64,000 nucleotides of DNA from Tropicibacter oceani (GCF_029958925.1 NZ_CP124616.1:3782001-3846000); one strand, 5' to 3'. Positions 42,601-52,577 are shown, numbered from the stretch's first letter. Made by a program: numbers and translations. The notes: generated by a model not told the origin, from the letters alone.

Positions 42601-43434
42601 TCAGTCCCGGCGCGGGTCGCGCGGATAGACCCCAAGGATGTCCAGCATCGAGGTAAAGTAATCCAGCTCTTCCAGGGCCAGCTTGACGCCCGGATCTTCG
42701 GGGTGGCCTTCGATATCGGCGTAGAACTGCGTTGCGGTAAAGGACCCGCCGACCATGTAGCTTTCCAGCTTGGTCATGTTGACGCCATTGGTGGCGAATC
42801 CCCCCATCGCCTTGTACAACGCGGCGGGAATGTTGCGGACCTGAAAGACAAAGGTCGTCATCATGCCATGATCGCCCCGGCGCGAGAAATCGGGCTTTTT
42901 GCCCATGATCAAAAAGCGCGTGGTGTTGTGGGCGTGGTCCTCGATGTGGCGCGCAAGAATGTGCAGGCCATTGGTTTGCGCCGCCAGATCCGAGGCAAGC
43001 GCCCCCGCCGTGCGATCCTGCGTGGCGGCGATGTCAGCCGCCGCGCCGGCGCTGTCGGCCGCCGCCTCGCCGCGGATGCCATAGCGGGTCAGGTAATCGC
43101 GCGCCTGCGGCAGCAGCACCGGATGGGCGCGCACCACCTTGAGGTCTTCGATCTGCACGCCTGGAAGGGCCATCAGGCTGATATGCACCCGCACAAAGGC
43201 CTCGTCGACGATGCGCAGCCCGCTTTCCGGCAACAGTCGGTGAATGTCGGCCACGCGCCCGTAGGTGGTGTTTTCCACCGGCAGCATCGCCAGTTCGGCC
43301 TTGTCGCTGCGCACCGCGTCGATCACGTCCTCGAAGGTCTTGCAGGGCAAGGGCGTCATGTCCGGACGGGCGTTGGCGCAGGCCTCGTGGGAATAGGCGC
43401 CCAGCTCTCCTTGAAAGGCGATAAGCTTGCTCAT
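42601..43434 (-). CDS. pheA: Prephenate dehydratase
   Basis: Converts prephenate to phenylpyruvate in phenylalanine synthesis. The ATG at 43434 (AAGGA 9 bases upstream) gives 277 residues starting MSKLIAFQGELGAYSHEA. Catalytic-domain motifs include LPVENTTYGRV and NTTRFLIMG. A C-terminal ACT domain (FVFQVRNIPAALYKAMGGFA ... LESYMVGG) provides feedback inhibition by phenylalanine. There is no chorismate mutase domain, so it is the monofunctional type. It is divergent from the cytochrome gene. Confidence 0.95.
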   Translation of the reverse strand: MSKLIAFQGELGAYSHEACANARPDMTPLPCKTFEDVIDAVRSDKAELAMLPVENTTYGRVADIHRLLPESGLRIVDEAFVRVHISLMALPGVQIEDLKVVRAHPVLLPQARDYLTRYGIRGEAAADSAGAAADIAATQDRTAGALASDLAAQTNGLHILARHIEDHAHNTTRFLIMGKKPDFSRRGDHGMMTTFVFQVRNIPAALYKAMGGFATNGVNMTKLESYMVGGSFTATQFYADIEGHPEDPGVKLALEELDYFTSMLDILGVYPRDPRRD

Positions 43435-43557
43435 GGCTGACATTCCTTGAGAAATATTGGGGATCGGGCGTTTGGTCGCGGCTTCTATACCTTGCCATAA
43501 GCGAAGGGAAGCCGTAGATACCCGCCCGAACCAAGTTTCAGACGAACAGGGCTTCTC

Positions 43558-44073
43558 ATGCTGGATACGATGACTCTTACCAAGATCGTGGGCGGTGTCT
43601 GCGGCGCATTTTTGATCTTTCTGCTGGGCAAGTGGGGCGCTGAATTGCTGTACCACACCGGCGGCGGCGGTCATGGCGACGAAGTGCACGCGGCTTACGT
43701 GATCGAAGTTGGCGGCGGCGAGGAGACTGGTCCCGTCGAGGAAGTCGACTTTGCGACTCTCATGGCTTCGGCCGATGCGGCCAAGGGCGAAAAGGTGTTC
43801 GGCAAGTGCCGCGCCTGCCACAAGATCGACGGCACCGATGCAACCGGTCCCCACCTGAACGGTGTGGTGGGTCGCGCCATCGGCAGCGTCGCGGGCTTTG
43901 GCTATTCCGGCGCGCTGAACGCAATCGGCGATGTCTGGTCCCCCGAGCACCTGAGCACCTTCCTCGCGGACCCCAAGGGCTCCGCGTCCGGCACCTCGAT
44001 GAGCTTCAAGGGCCTGCCCAAGGCAGAAGATCGCGCAAACCTGATTGCCTATCTCGACAGTCTCGGCGGCTGA
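43558..44073 (+). CDS. cycM: Membrane-anchored cytochrome c552 (CycM type)
   Basis: 171-residue class I cytochrome c tethered by an uncleaved N-terminal helix (about 7-25), then a Gly/Glu-rich linker and a cytochrome domain with CRACH (84-88), GPHLNGVVGRAIG and the methionine ligand in GTSMSFKGL. This is the architecture of Paracoccus cytochrome c552, which carries electrons from the bc1 complex to terminal oxidases. It likely also takes electrons from the Sox system. A strong terminator follows. Confidence 0.93.
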   Translation: MLDTMTLTKIVGGVCGAFLIFLLGKWGAELLYHTGGGGHGDEVHAAYVIEVGGGEETGPVEEVDFATLMASADAAKGEKVFGKCRACHKIDGTDATGPHLNGVVGRAIGSVAGFGYSGALNAIGDVWSPEHLSTFLADPKGSASGTSMSFKGLPKAEDRANLIAYLDSLGG

Positions 44074-44097
44074 TCCGCCCGATGGCTTGACAAAATC

Positions 44098-44132
44098 AAG
44101 GGCCGCACCTGTCCGGGTGCGGCCCTTTTTTT
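44098..44132 (+). terminator. Rho-independent terminator after cycM
   Basis: A perfect 12-base stem (AAGGGCCGCACC, 44098-44109, with GGTGCGGCCCTT, 44116-44127), a 6-base loop and a run of seven T residues ending at 44132. It is about 25 bases beyond the cytochrome stop codon. Confidence 0.9.
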
Positions 44133-44284
44133 CATGGCCCCGCCCGACACGGCCGTCTTGCCGCGCACGAAGCGCGCCGCATCGGTCACGTTTACGCAAT
44201 CTCAACTTGATCAATGCCAGTCTAACACCAATAACTTGGTTAACAGGCCATGAATGGCCGCCGACGAAACAAAGGGGAGAGCAC

Positions 44285-46177
44285 ATGAAACGAACCGATG
44301 CCCGCGCCCAGGCCATCCGGGCCCTGCCCGCCCGCAGCTTTGCCATTGGCGCCTTGTCCGCCTTGGTTCTGGCCTTTGGCGCGTCGATGACGCTGGCCCA
44401 GGACACCATCAAGGCGCACGGCGTTTCGACCTTTGGCGATCTGAAATACGGCGCCGATTTTCCCCATTTCGACTATGTGAACCCCGATGCCCCCAAGGGC
44501 GGCGAATTTTCGACCTGGGCTTTTGGCACCTTCGACAGCCTGACGCCCTATATCCTCAAGGGCAACGCGGCGGCGGGGGCGACGGTGTTCTATGACACGC
44601 TGATGACCGGCAACCTCGAAGAACCCGACGCGATGTACGGGCTTGTCGCCGCCAGCATGGAGTACCCGGAAAACCGCGAATGGGTGATCTTTTACATGCG
44701 CCCCGAGGCGACGTTCAGCGATGGCACCCCGGTGACCGCGCAGGACGTGGTGTTTTCCTTTGAAACCCTGCGTGACAAAGGCCGCCCCAGCTACAAGACC
44801 ACTTTCCAGTATTTCACCGGCGCCGAGGCGATCGACGATCACACGGTCAAGTTCACCTTTGACCCCACTGGCCCGCTGCGCGAACTGCTGATGACGGCCG
44901 GTGGCATCCCGATCCTGTCCAAGGCCTATTACGAAACCGTCGACTTCACCGAAAGCAGCCTGACGCCGCCGCTTGGCTCGGGCGCCTACCTGCTGGATGC
45001 GGTCGATCCCGGCCGCTCGGTGTCCTACAAGCGGCGCGATGACTATTGGGCCAAGGACCTGCCCGTGAACATCGGCCACAACAACTTTGACATCATCAAG
45101 TTCGAGTATTTCTCGGACTACACCACCGCCTTCGAGGCCTTCAAAGGCGGTGCCTACCTGTTCCGCGAAGAATACTCGTCCAAGGAATGGGGCACTGGTT
45201 ACGACTTCCCGGCGCTGACGGCGGGCCATGTGATCAAGGAAAACCTGGCCGATGGTCGCCCCGCCGGCACCCAGGGGTTCTGGTTCAACATGCGCCGCGA
45301 CAAATTCCAGGACCCGCGCGTGCGTGAAGCCATCGGTATGGCCTTCAACTTTGAATGGTCGAACGAAAGCCTGTTTTACGGACTGTATGAACGCACTGAC
45401 AGTTTCTGGGAAAACTCGCCCACACTTCAGGCCAGCGGCATGCCCTCCGAGGCCGAGCTGGCCCTTCTGGAACCGCTGCGCGAATACTTCCCCGAAGAGG
45501 TGTTCACCGAACCGGCCTTTGTGCCGGCCACCTCCTCGGCCAGCGACCTGGCAGACCGCCGCGCCTTGCGCCAGGCGGGCAAGATGCTGGAAGAGGCCGG
45601 TTGGGAAGTGGGCAGCGATGGCTTTCGCTACAAGGACGGCCAGAAACTGACGCTTGAGGTGCTGAACGACAGCCCCAGCTTTGATCGCATCATCAACCCC
45701 TATATCGAGAACCTCAAACGCCTGGGCATCGACGCCAGCGCCAACCGCGTGGACGCCGCCGAGGCGCAGGAGCGTGAAAAGAATTTCGACTACGACATGG
45801 TCACCCAGCGGTTCGCCATGTCGCAGACGCCGGGTGATGAATTGCAGCAGATCTTTGGCTCGGCCAGTGCCGACACGCCCGGGTCGGTCAACGTGCCGGG
45901 CCTGAAAAACGAAGGCGTCGACAAGCTGATCCGCATCATCGCCGACGCCCAGTCGCGCGAGGAACTGGATGTCGCAGTGCGCGCGCTGGACCGCGTGCTG
46001 CGGTCGATGCACATCTGGGTGCCGCAGTGGTACAAGGGCGTGCACAACATCGCCTATCGCGACGTCTTTGGCCGCCCCTACACCGACACCCCGCCGCCGC
46101 TGTCGATGGGCGAAAGCTCGATCTGGTGGTGGGATGAGCAAAAGGCGCAAAAACTGCGCGACGCCGGGGCGCTGTAA
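44285..46177 (+). CDS. yejA: YejA-type extracellular oligopeptide-binding protein
   Basis: Periplasmic solute-binding protein (SBP_bac_5 family) of a YejABEF-type peptide importer. The ATG at 44285 (GGGGAGA upstream) gives 630 residues with a long signal peptide cleaved near MTLA-QD (about residue 38). KAHGVSTFGDLKYGADFPHFDYVNPDAPKGG is the family's start of the mature protein. Upstream, GGCCATGAATGGCC (44249-44262) is a perfect dyad in the promoter region and may be an operator. The permease genes follow directly. Confidence 0.92.
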   Translation: MKRTDARAQAIRALPARSFAIGALSALVLAFGASMTLAQDTIKAHGVSTFGDLKYGADFPHFDYVNPDAPKGGEFSTWAFGTFDSLTPYILKGNAAAGATVFYDTLMTGNLEEPDAMYGLVAASMEYPENREWVIFYMRPEATFSDGTPVTAQDVVFSFETLRDKGRPSYKTTFQYFTGAEAIDDHTVKFTFDPTGPLRELLMTAGGIPILSKAYYETVDFTESSLTPPLGSGAYLLDAVDPGRSVSYKRRDDYWAKDLPVNIGHNNFDIIKFEYFSDYTTAFEAFKGGAYLFREEYSSKEWGTGYDFPALTAGHVIKENLADGRPAGTQGFWFNMRRDKFQDPRVREAIGMAFNFEWSNESLFYGLYERTDSFWENSPTLQASGMPSEAELALLEPLREYFPEEVFTEPAFVPATSSASDLADRRALRQAGKMLEEAGWEVGSDGFRYKDGQKLTLEVLNDSPSFDRIINPYIENLKRLGIDASANRVDAAEAQEREKNFDYDMVTQRFAMSQTPGDELQQIFGSASADTPGSVNVPGLKNEGVDKLIRIIADAQSREELDVAVRALDRVLRSMHIWVPQWYKGVHNIAYRDVFGRPYTDTPPPLSMGESSIWWWDEQKAQKLRDAGAL

Positions 46178-46183
46178 ACCGCA

Positions 46184-47257
46184 ATGGGCGCCTATATCCT
46201 CAGACGGCTGTTGCTGATCATTCCGACCCTGCTTGGGATCATGATCATCAACTTTGCCTTGGTGCAGTTCGTGCCCGGCGGTCCGATCGAACAGATCATC
46301 GCCCAGATCGAGGGCGAAGGCGACGTGTTCCAGGGCATCGCCGGCGGCGGCGGAGAAGTCGCCGGAGCGGGCGAGGATTCGGTCGGCCGCCGCGGGCTTC
46401 CGCCTGAATTCATCGCCCAGTTGGAAAAGGAATTCGGCTTTGACAAGCCGCCGCTGGAACGCTTTCTGAACATGCTGTGGAACTACATGCGCCTCGATTT
46501 CGGCGAGAGTTATTTCCGTTCGATCAGCGTGATCGACCTGGTGATCGAAAAGATGCCGGTGTCGATCAGCCTTGGCCTGTGGTCGACGCTGATCGCCTAT
46601 ATCATCTCGATCCCGCTGGGCATTCGCAAGGCGGTCAAGGATGGCAGCAGCTTTGACACATGGACGTCGGGCGCGATCATCGTGGCCTATGCCATCCCCG
46701 GGTTCCTGTTCGCCATCTTGTTGCTGGTTCTGTTCGCGGGCGGCAGTTACTGGCAGATCTTCCCGCTGCGGGGGCTGACATCGGACAACTTCGACCAGCT
46801 CAGCCTGATCGGCAAGATTGGCGATTATTTCTGGCACATCGCGCTGCCGGTCATTGCCTCGACCATCTCGGCCTTTGCGACGCTGACCCTGCTGACCAAG
46901 AATTCGTTCCTGGACGAGATCAAGAAACACTATGTCATGACCGCCCGCGCCAAGGGGCTGAGCGAGCGGCGCGTGCTGTACGGCCATGTCTTTCGCAATG
47001 CCATGCTGATCGTTATCGCGGGCTTTCCGGCGGTCTTCATCGGCGTCTTCTTCTCGGGCTCGCTGATCATCGAGACGATCTTTTCGCTCGACGGTCTGGG
47101 CCGTCTGGGGTTCGAGGCCGCCGTGGCGCGCGACTACCCGGTGATCTTTGGCACGCTGTTCATCTTTGGCATGATCGGGCTGGTGGTGAACATCCTGTCC
47201 GACCTGATGTATGTCCTTGTCGATCCGCGCATCGACTTTGAAAAGCGCGAGGGATAA
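46184..47257 (+). CDS. yejB: YejB-type peptide ABC transporter permease
   Basis: Inner-membrane permease with an N-terminal helix [20 protein letters not shown] and a periplasmic loop, then the BPD_transp_1 domain. The EAA coupling loop ([24 protein letters not shown]) contacts the ATPase. The product is 357 residues; the periplasmic loop contains a Gly/Glu-rich stretch common in this family. It starts 6 bases after yejA. Confidence 0.95.
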   Translation: MGAYILRRLLLIIPTLLGIMIINFALVQFVPGGPIEQIIAQIEGEGDVFQGIAGGGGEVAGAGEDSVGRRGLPPEFIAQLEKEFGFDKPPLERFLNMLWNYMRLDFGESYFRSISVIDLVIEKMPVSISLGLWSTLIAYIISIPLGIRKAVKDGSSFDTWTSGAIIVAYAIPGFLFAILLLVLFAGGSYWQIFPLRGLTSDNFDQLSLIGKIGDYFWHIALPVIASTISAFATLTLLTKNSFLDEIKKHYVMTARAKGLSERRVLYGHVFRNAMLIVIAGFPAVFIGVFFSGSLIIETIFSLDGLGRLGFEAAVARDYPVIFGTLFIFGMIGLVVNILSDLMYVLVDPRIDFEKREG

Positions 47258-47260
47258 GCC

Positions 47261-48367
47261 ATGGCCCTGTCCCCCCTGAACCAGCGCCGCTGGCGCAACT
47301 TCAAACGCAACCGCCGCGCCTTCTGGTCGCTGTGGATTTTCCTGTTCTTCTTTGTCTTGTCGCTGTTCGCCGAGTTCATCGCCAACGACAAACCCTTTCT
47401 CGTGAACTATCGCGGCGACTATTACACCCCGATCTTCAACTTTTACCCCGAAACGGAATTCGGCGGCGATTTCAAGACCGAGGCCGCCTATCGCGACCCC
47501 GAGGTGAAATGCCTCATCAAGACCGGTGGCATCGAAGATTGTTTTGACGACCCCGAGGGGCTGATCGAAGCGGTGGACAGGGGCGAAACCCTGGATGGCG
47601 ATTTCCACAAGGGCTGGATGATCTGGCCGCTGATCCCCTACAGTTTCAACACCCCTGTCGATCGCCCCGGCGCGGCCCCGCTGCCGCCCAACAGCCAGAA
47701 CTGGCTGGGCACCGATGATACCAAGCGTGACGTGGTCGCCCGCGTCATCTATGGCTTTCGCCTGTCGATCCTGTTCACCCTGATCGTCACCGTCTGCGCC
47801 AGCCTGATCGGCGTCGTCGCAGGGGCACTTCAGGGCTATTTCGGCGGCTGGCTTGACCTGATCTTTCAACGCCTGATCGAGATCTGGGGCGCGACGCCGT
47901 CGATCTATGTCATCATCATCCTCTTCGCCATTCTAGGGCGAAGTTTCTGGTTGCTGGTGGTGCTAACGATCCTGTTTGGCTGGACGGCTCTTGTGGGTGT
48001 GGTGCGCGCCGAATTCCTGCGCGCGCGCAATCTGGAATACGTCCGCGCCGCCAAGGCGTTGGGCGTGTCCAACTGGAAAATCATGTTCCGCCACATGCTG
48101 CCCAACGCCATGGTCGCCACCCTGACCATGCTGCCCTTTATCGTCACCGGCACGATCAGCACGCTTGCCGGGCTTGATTTCCTGGGCTTTGGCCTGCCCT
48201 CCTCCGCACCCTCGCTGGGCGAGCTGACCCTCCAGGCCAAGCAGAACCTGCAGGCCCCCTGGCTGGCCTTTACCGCCTTCACGGTCTTTGCCGTGATGCT
48301 GTCGCTGCTTGTTTTCATCTTCGAGGGCGTGCGCGACGCCTTTGACCCAAGGAAAACCTTCGCATGA
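47261..48367 (+). CDS. yejE: YejE-type peptide ABC transporter permease
   Basis: Second permease (368 residues) with a long periplasmic segment between the first and second membrane helices, typical of YejE. The EAA loop is EYVRAAKALGVSNWKIMFRHMLPNAM. The start lies 3 bases after yejB, and the stop overlaps the yejF ATG by 4 bases, so the operon is translationally coupled. Confidence 0.95.
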   Translation: MALSPLNQRRWRNFKRNRRAFWSLWIFLFFFVLSLFAEFIANDKPFLVNYRGDYYTPIFNFYPETEFGGDFKTEAAYRDPEVKCLIKTGGIEDCFDDPEGLIEAVDRGETLDGDFHKGWMIWPLIPYSFNTPVDRPGAAPLPPNSQNWLGTDDTKRDVVARVIYGFRLSILFTLIVTVCASLIGVVAGALQGYFGGWLDLIFQRLIEIWGATPSIYVIIILFAILGRSFWLLVVLTILFGWTALVGVVRAEFLRARNLEYVRAAKALGVSNWKIMFRHMLPNAMVATLTMLPFIVTGTISTLAGLDFLGFGLPSSAPSLGELTLQAKQNLQAPWLAFTAFTVFAVMLSLLVFIFEGVRDAFDPRKTFA

Positions 48368-49956
48368 GCAATATTCTCGAAGTGAAGGACTTGACGGTGT
48401 CGTTCCGCCAGGACGGCCAGACCAACATGGCGGTCAAAGGCGTGTCCTTTACCGTCGGGCGCGGCGAAACCGTGGCCTTGGTGGGCGAAAGCGGATCGGG
48501 AAAATCGGTCACGGCGCTGTCCACCGTGTCGCTGCTGGGCGATTCCGCCACCGTCGGCGGATCGGTCCTGTACGAAGGCCAGCAGATGATCGGCGCCTCG
48601 GACAAGCTGCTGCGCAAGGTGCGCGGCAACGACATCAGCTTCATCTTTCAAGAGCCGATGACCTCGCTCAACCCGTTGCACACGCTGGAAAAGCAGCTGG
48701 CCGAAAGCATCGCCCTGCACCAGGGCCTGACTGGCGACGCGGCGCGCGCCCGGATCATCGAACTGCTGAACAAGGTCGGCATCCGTGATCCCGAAAGCCG
48801 CCTGTCGTCCTATCCGCACCAACTGTCCGGCGGTCAGCGCCAGCGCGTGATGATCGCCATGGCTCTTGCAAACGGGCCTGAACTGTTGATCGCGGACGAG
48901 CCGACCACGGCGCTGGACGTCACCATTCAGGCGCAGATCCTGCAACTGCTGGCCGACCTCAAACAGACCGAGGACATGAGCCTGCTGTTCATCACCCATG
49001 ACCTGACCATCGTGCGCAAATTCGCCGACCGGGTCTGTGTGATGAAGGATGGGGAAATCGTCGAACAGGGCGCCACGCGCGAGATTTTCGCCACCCCCCA
49101 GCACCCCTACACGCAAATGCTGCTGTCCGCCGAAAGCACCGGCCTGCCGGATCCCGTGGACGCCGGGGCCGAGGAAATCGCCCGCACCGACCACCTCAAG
49201 ATCTGGTTTCCGATCCAGGAAGGCCTGCTGAAACGCACCGTCGGCCAAGTCAAGGCGGTCAATGATGCCTCGATCGCGGTACGGGCCGGGGAAACCATCG
49301 GCATCGTCGGCGAAAGCGGATCGGGCAAGACGACTCTGGCTCTGGCCATCATGCGCCTGATCGGGTCCGAAGGTGGCATCACCTACCGCGGCCAGGATGT
49401 GCGCGGCTGGTCCACCAAGGAATTGCGCCGCCTGCGGTCGGAAATGCAGATCGTCTTTCAGGACCCCTTTGGCAGCCTGTCGCCGCGCATGACCTGCGAA
49501 CAGATCATCGCCGAAGGGCTGGGTGTGCACGGATCGCCCGATGGCCGCCCCTTCCGCGAAGCGGTGACCGACGTCATGCGCGAGGTCGGGCTTGATCCGG
49601 CCACCATGCATCGCTACCCGCATGAATTCTCGGGCGGGCAACGCCAGCGCATCGCCATCGCCCGCGCCATGGTGCTGCGGCCGCGCCTGGTGGTACTGGA
49701 CGAACCGACCAGCGCGCTGGACATGACGGTGCAGGTGCAGATCGTCGAGCTGCTGCGCAACCTGCAGCGCAAATACAACCTTGCCTATCTGTTCATCAGC
49801 CACGACCTGAAGGTCGTGCGCGCCATGAGCCACAAGGTCATCGTGATGAAACAAGGCGACGTGGTGGAATACGGCGACGCCGAGGATGTCTTTGAAAGAC
49901 CGCGCACGGACTATACCAGAACGCTGCTTTCGGCGGCCTTCGACATCGCCGTCTGA
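48364..49956 (+). CDS. yejF: YejF-type peptide ABC transporter, fused ATPase
   Basis: 530-residue fusion of two ABC ATPases (DppD- and DppF-like). Domain 1 has Walker A GESGSGKS and signature LSGGQRQRV; domain 2 has Walker A GESGSGKT, signature FSGGQRQRI and Walker [14 protein letters not shown]. coli Yej imports peptides such as microcin C; the natural substrate here is unknown. Last gene of yejABEF. Confidence 0.96.
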   Translation: MSNILEVKDLTVSFRQDGQTNMAVKGVSFTVGRGETVALVGESGSGKSVTALSTVSLLGDSATVGGSVLYEGQQMIGASDKLLRKVRGNDISFIFQEPMTSLNPLHTLEKQLAESIALHQGLTGDAARARIIELLNKVGIRDPESRLSSYPHQLSGGQRQRVMIAMALANGPELLIADEPTTALDVTIQAQILQLLADLKQTEDMSLLFITHDLTIVRKFADRVCVMKDGEIVEQGATREIFATPQHPYTQMLLSAESTGLPDPVDAGAEEIARTDHLKIWFPIQEGLLKRTVGQVKAVNDASIAVRAGETIGIVGESGSGKTTLALAIMRLIGSEGGITYRGQDVRGWSTKELRRLRSEMQIVFQDPFGSLSPRMTCEQIIAEGLGVHGSPDGRPFREAVTDVMREVGLDPATMHRYPHEFSGGQRQRIAIARAMVLRPRLVVLDEPTSALDMTVQVQIVELLRNLQRKYNLAYLFISHDLKVVRAMSHKVIVMKQGDVVEYGDAEDVFERPRTDYTRTLLSAAFDIAV

Positions 49957-49964
49957 CTCTCCGC

Positions 49965-50004
49965 GGGACGGTGGGTGGGGCGACGCTCTGCAAGAGCGAG
50001 CGCC
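49965..50004. repeat. 40-base intergenic repeat, copy 1
   Basis: This stretch between yejF and the convergent hemN is 38 of 40 identical to 52664-52703. The core GCTCTGCAAGAGC is a small hairpin. The element could be a family of bidirectional terminators or REP-like units; it has no T-run in this copy. Confidence 0.7.
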
Positions 50005-50019
50005 AGCCTCCGTTCCGGT

Positions 50020-51375
50020 TCAGATGGCCGAACTGTGCCCCGCCTTGCTCAGGTCATAGGCATCAAAGGCCCGCGCCACGATCCGCGTCAGGGGACGCAC
50101 CGCAGGCGGAATGAACAGACCTTCCTCGGTGACCACCAGCAGGTTGTCGAACTCGGCCCTGGCCTTTTCGATCATGGCGAACAGCGCCTCGCGCGAGATG
50201 TCGAAATCGCGCAGGATTTCCTCGGCGTCGATGCGGAAATCGCACATGACCATCTCGATCAGACGGCTGCGCAGCAGGTCCTGCCCCTTGAAGGTATGCC
50301 CCCGCGAGGTTGAAAACTTGCCTGCCCGGATTGCCGTCGTATGCGCCGAGGTCGCCGGCGCATTCTGGGCAAACCCTTGCGGGAACCGCGAAATCGACGA
50401 TGCCCCCACCCCGATCAGCGCCGCGGCGGTGTCGTCGGTGTAGCCCTGGAAATTCCGGCGCAGCTTGCCGGTCTTCTTGGCGATGGCCAGCCCGTCAGAG
50501 GGCTGCGCGAAGTGGTCGATGCCGATTTCCTCGTAGCCATCCCATTTGAACAGCCGCTGCGCCGTCTCGAACAGGTCCAGCCGTTCTGTCGGTGTCGGCA
50601 GCGCATCCGAAGGGATCATCTGCTGGCGTTTCGCCATCCAGGGCACATGCGCATAGCCATACAGCGCCACGCGGTCCGGGCTGAAGCTCAGCAGTTTTTG
50701 CACCGTTTCGGTGATGCGCGCCTGTGATTGGTGCGGCAGTCCAAACAGGATATCGGCGTTCAGGCTGGCCACGCCGCGATCGCGAATCAGGTCCACGGCC
50801 TTGCGGGTGATCTCGTAGCCCTGCGGACGCCCGATGGTTTCCTGAATTTCAGGATCAAAATCCTGAACCCCGATCGACGCGCGGTTCATGCCGCCTGCGG
50901 CCAGCACGTCCAGGCGCGCGCCGTCGATTTCATTCGGGTCAATCTCGACCGAAAACTCGGCACCTTCGGAAAAATCTGCGGTTTCGCGCACCGCGTCGAT
51001 CAGCGATTTCATCATGTCCGGCGACAAAAGCGTCGGCGTGCCGCCGCCCCAATGCAACCGCGACAGCGTCACGCCCCGTGGCAAATGCCTGCGCAGCAGG
51101 GCCAGTTCGGCCTTCAGCGTCTCGACATATGCTTCGACAGGGGCCAAGGTGGATGTACCCTGAGTGCGGCAGGCGCAGAACCAGCACAACCTGCGGCAAA
51201 AAGGGACATGCAAATACAGAGAAATCTCCCCATCTTGGGGAAGAGCCTCGATCCATCGCGCATAGCTTTCCGGCCCCACATCGCCGGCAAAATGCGGCGC
51301 TGTCGGATATGAGGTGTAACGCGGTACTTTCGCGTCGAAAAGGCCCAGTCGGGCAAGTTGTGTTCGCGTGTCCAT
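50020..51375 (-). CDS. hemN: Oxygen-independent coproporphyrinogen III oxidase HemN
   Basis: Radical-SAM enzyme that makes protoporphyrinogen IX for heme without oxygen. The 451-residue product has HVPFCRRLCWFCACRTQ with the CxxxCxxC cluster motif, and HWGGGTPTLLSPDMM after it. The N-terminus (LGLFDAKVPRYTSYPTAPHF) is family-typical, supporting the ATG at 51375. There is no Shine-Dalgarno upstream, but a CATAAC -10-like box is 10-15 bases before the ATG and an FNR box is centred 42 bases before it. It is divergent from fnrL. Confidence 0.96.
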   Translation of the reverse strand: MDTRTQLARLGLFDAKVPRYTSYPTAPHFAGDVGPESYARWIEALPQDGEISLYLHVPFCRRLCWFCACRTQGTSTLAPVEAYVETLKAELALLRRHLPRGVTLSRLHWGGGTPTLLSPDMMKSLIDAVRETADFSEGAEFSVEIDPNEIDGARLDVLAAGGMNRASIGVQDFDPEIQETIGRPQGYEITRKAVDLIRDRGVASLNADILFGLPHQSQARITETVQKLLSFSPDRVALYGYAHVPWMAKRQQMIPSDALPTPTERLDLFETAQRLFKWDGYEEIGIDHFAQPSDGLAIAKKTGKLRRNFQGYTDDTAAALIGVGASSISRFPQGFAQNAPATSAHTTAIRAGKFSTSRGHTFKGQDLLRSRLIEMVMCDFRIDAEEILRDFDISREALFAMIEKARAEFDNLLVVTEEGLFIPPAVRPLTRIVARAFDAYDLSKAGHSSAI

Positions 51376-51410
51376 GCGCGTACAGTTATGAGCATCGAAG
51401 GAGCACCACC

Positions 51411-51424
51411 TTGACTCAGATCAA
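51411..51424. promoter_or_regulatory. FNR box between hemN and fnrL
   Basis: TTGACTCAGATCAA fits TTGAY-N4-RTCAA. Its centre (51417.5) is 41.5 bases before 51376, one base ahead of the hemN ATG, with a CATAAC -10 candidate at 51385-51390 (minus strand). That matches a class II FNR-activated promoter producing a nearly leaderless hemN transcript. It also overlaps the first codons or leader of fnrL, where binding could repress or autoregulate. Confidence 0.75.
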
Positions 51425-52184
51425 CACGAGCAAATCGATGCTGAATGAAAAAAGCCTTGCCATCGCCCAACAGTGCGACAGCTGCCCGATCCGCCATCGG
51501 GCCGTTTGCGCGCGCTGCGAGACGGATGAACTGGAGCGGCTGGAAGAGATCAAGTATTACCGCAAGTTCGAGGCCGGCCAGACGGTGATCTGGTCCGGTG
51601 ACCGGATGGATTTCGTCGGCTCGGTCGTGTCCGGGATCGCCACCCTGACCCAGACCATGGAGGACGGCCGCACCCAGATGGTCGGTCTGCTGCTGCCCTC
51701 TGATTTCGTCGGCCGCCCCGGGCGCGAGGCCGCCGCCTATGACGTGGTCGCGACCACCGATCTGGTCATGTGCTGTTTCCGCAAGACGCCGTTCGAGGAC
51801 ATGATGGGCCGCACGCCCCATATCGCCCAGCGTCTTCTGGAAATGACCCTGGACGAACTGGATGCGGCACGCGAATGGATGCTGGTGCTGGGTCGCAAGA
51901 CCGCGCGCGAAAAGATCGCATCGCTCTTGTCGATCATCGCGCGGCGCGATGCGACGCTCAAGGTAAAGGGATCCGAAGGGCCGTTGGTCTTTGACTTGCC
52001 CCTGACGCGCGAAGCCATGGCGGACTACCTTGGCCTGACTTTGGAAACCGTCAGCCGCCAGATTTCTGCCCTGAAAAAGGATGGCGTCATCCACCTTGAG
52101 GGCAAGCGCCACGTCACCGTTCCCGACATGGCCCGCCTGCTGGACGAGGCCGGAGACGACGCCGACGGCGGCATCTTTTCCTGA
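51411..52184 (+). CDS. fnrL: FnrL, oxygen-responsive Crp/Fnr-family regulator
   Basis: Global anaerobic regulator with a 4Fe-4S cluster. The N-terminal cysteines QQCDSCPIRHRAVCARC (22, 25, 33, 36 from the TTG start) and the cysteine pair in LVMCCFRK provide the cluster ligands. The C-terminal helix-turn-helix is LTLETVSRQISALKKDGVI, with the E--SR residues that read TTGAT boxes. I chose the TTG at 51411 because AAGGAG lies 7 bases before it (257 residues). The ATG at 51438 (248 residues, the length usual for Rhodobacter FnrL) is a real alternative, because the TTG is also the first half-site of the FNR box. Confidence 0.93.
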   Translation: MTQINTSKSMLNEKSLAIAQQCDSCPIRHRAVCARCETDELERLEEIKYYRKFEAGQTVIWSGDRMDFVGSVVSGIATLTQTMEDGRTQMVGLLLPSDFVGRPGREAAAYDVVATTDLVMCCFRKTPFEDMMGRTPHIAQRLLEMTLDELDAAREWMLVLGRKTAREKIASLLSIIARRDATLKVKGSEGPLVFDLPLTREAMADYLGLTLETVSRQISALKKDGVIHLEGKRHVTVPDMARLLDEAGDDADGGIFS

Positions 52185-52196
52185 CAGCGACCGGAT

Positions 52197-52218
52197 GGGC
52201 AGCGCCCTGGCGCTGCCC
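52197..52218 (+). terminator. Hairpin after fnrL
   Basis: GGGCAGCGCC (52197-52206) pairs perfectly with GGCGCTGCCC (52209-52218), a 10-base GC-rich stem 12 bases beyond the fnrL stop. The following AAATTGG is only weakly T-rich, so it may be a 3'-end stabiliser or a terminator for either convergent gene. Confidence 0.55.
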
Positions 52219-52226
52219 AAATTGGT

Positions 52227-52577
52227 TCACAGGCTGACGATCTGATCGAATCCGCCGAACACCATGCGTTTTCCGTCAAAGGGCATGTCGAACATCACCT
52301 GCCAGCGCGGATCGGTCTCCATCGAGGCCCAGCAGGCATCGCAGGTCGCCTTGTCAGGCCAGGTGATCCAGGAAAACACGATCTTTTCCCCCGGCTCGCG
52401 TTTGACCGCCATCGGAAAGGACGTGTGTTCGCCATCCGGCACGTCTGCTTCCCATGTTTCGACCATGCTGGTGGCGCCGTATTCCTTGAACAACGGCCAG
52501 CTGGCCTTTGCCTTGTCTATATAGATGTCTTTCTTGTCCTCGGGCACCGGGGCAAGAAAACCGGAAACATAGGCCAT
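52227..52577 (-). CDS. DUF1428 family protein
   Basis: 116-residue protein with the ferredoxin-like dimeric alpha/beta barrel of DUF1428. MAYVSGFLAPVPEDKKDIYIDKAK at the start and RMVFGGFDQIV at the end are diagnostic. The ATG at 52577 has AGGAGAG upstream; a 17-codon extension upstream is not family-like. Function is not established for the family. Confidence 0.88.
   Translation of the reverse strand: MAYVSGFLAPVPEDKKDIYIDKAKASWPLFKEYGATSMVETWEADVPDGEHTSFPMAVKREPGEKIVFSWITWPDKATCDACWASMETDPRWQVMFDMPFDGKRMVFGGFDQIVSL

Noticed and set aside
44240-47869. Open frame of over 1200 codons on the minus strand opposite yejABE
   Set aside because: It is the codon shadow of the yej operon, with a His/Gln/Asp/Gly-biased product and no recognisable domain.
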